A DNA stretch of 51,413 nucleotides from Streptomyces gilvus (GTDB lineage Bacteria > Actinomycetota > Actinomycetes > Streptomycetales > Streptomycetaceae): NCBI RefSeq assembly GCF_022513565.1, contig NZ_JAKWBE010000043.1, positions 1 through 51,413 of the forward strand, written 5' to 3'. This document shows, in pieces, positions 51,322 through 51,413 of this stretch; the stretch's first letter is position 1, and every line of letters starts with the position of its first letter. The translations under genes and the position numbers were made by a program. The notes below the pieces were generated by a model. The model did not search any database, was not told the origin of the DNA, and saw nothing but the letters and a program-made list of their open reading frames with translations.

Positions 51322-51413
51322 CGCTCCGCTGGGAGAGGCCGGATGGCGAGTGCGGGTTCGCGGGGCTGGTCGCGCCCACGCGGCGGAGCCGCACATTGCT
51401 GCCGTCCCGCGCC

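Overview
The window looks like chromosome of a streptomycete (high-GC actinomycete, most likely Streptomyces). The grounds are a very high third-position GC, GTG/TTG starts, GAGG-type ribosome binding sites, short stop/start overlaps, and the order hrdA-like sigma, dnaG, dgt, nasA, nirBD and ppdK. No tool was run. Family names rest on motifs read by eye.

Positions 1 to about 14,400 form a metal-handling (copper) cluster, nearly all on the minus strand. It encodes a CopZ-type chaperone, a CopA P-type ATPase in a three-gene overlapping operon with a small Met-rich membrane protein and a PCu(A)C-like protein, a CopC protein overlapping a Cu/Zn-SOD-like lipoprotein, a YcnI-like protein, a PepSY membrane protein, an ECF sigma factor and a DUF5134 protein. 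It also carries three related Met/His-rich membrane proteins with a shared RGPP tail, the third of them 5'-truncated. The cluster contains decayed genes: a DJ-1/PfpI gene with an in-frame TGA is joined directly to an ABC ATPase that has lost its Walker A. It ends about 500 bp from the 3' end of a CAT-anticodon tRNA, which suggests an island next to a tRNA cluster (CAT tRNA plus two identical Asn tRNAs).

From 15,400 to 28,100 lie core genes: a YtxH-like protein, an FGGY sugar kinase, a heterodimeric ABC exporter, an HrdA-like sigma factor, DnaG primase, a ferredoxin-reductase-like flavoprotein, dGTPase and a CbiX-type chelatase.

From 28,300 to 40,160 lies nitrate and nitrite assimilation: a SanA-like protein, nasA, and an oxidoreductase-nirB-nirD operon closed by a strong terminator. 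Both nasA and the nir operon have a GlnR-box-like element ending exactly 12 nt before the start codon. Between them sit a gamma-glutamylcyclotransferase-like gene, an M4 metalloprotease, a class F sortase with a small anchored exoprotein, a chloramphenicol-phosphotransferase-like gene and a sensor-gene relic.

From 40,200 to the end are a divergent CGNR regulator/MFS exporter pair, an SDR oxidoreductase, ppdK with an unusual nested palindrome upstream, and a ROK repressor divergent from two overlapping glycoside-hydrolase genes. The ROK arrangement suggests control of alpha-glucan or disaccharide use.
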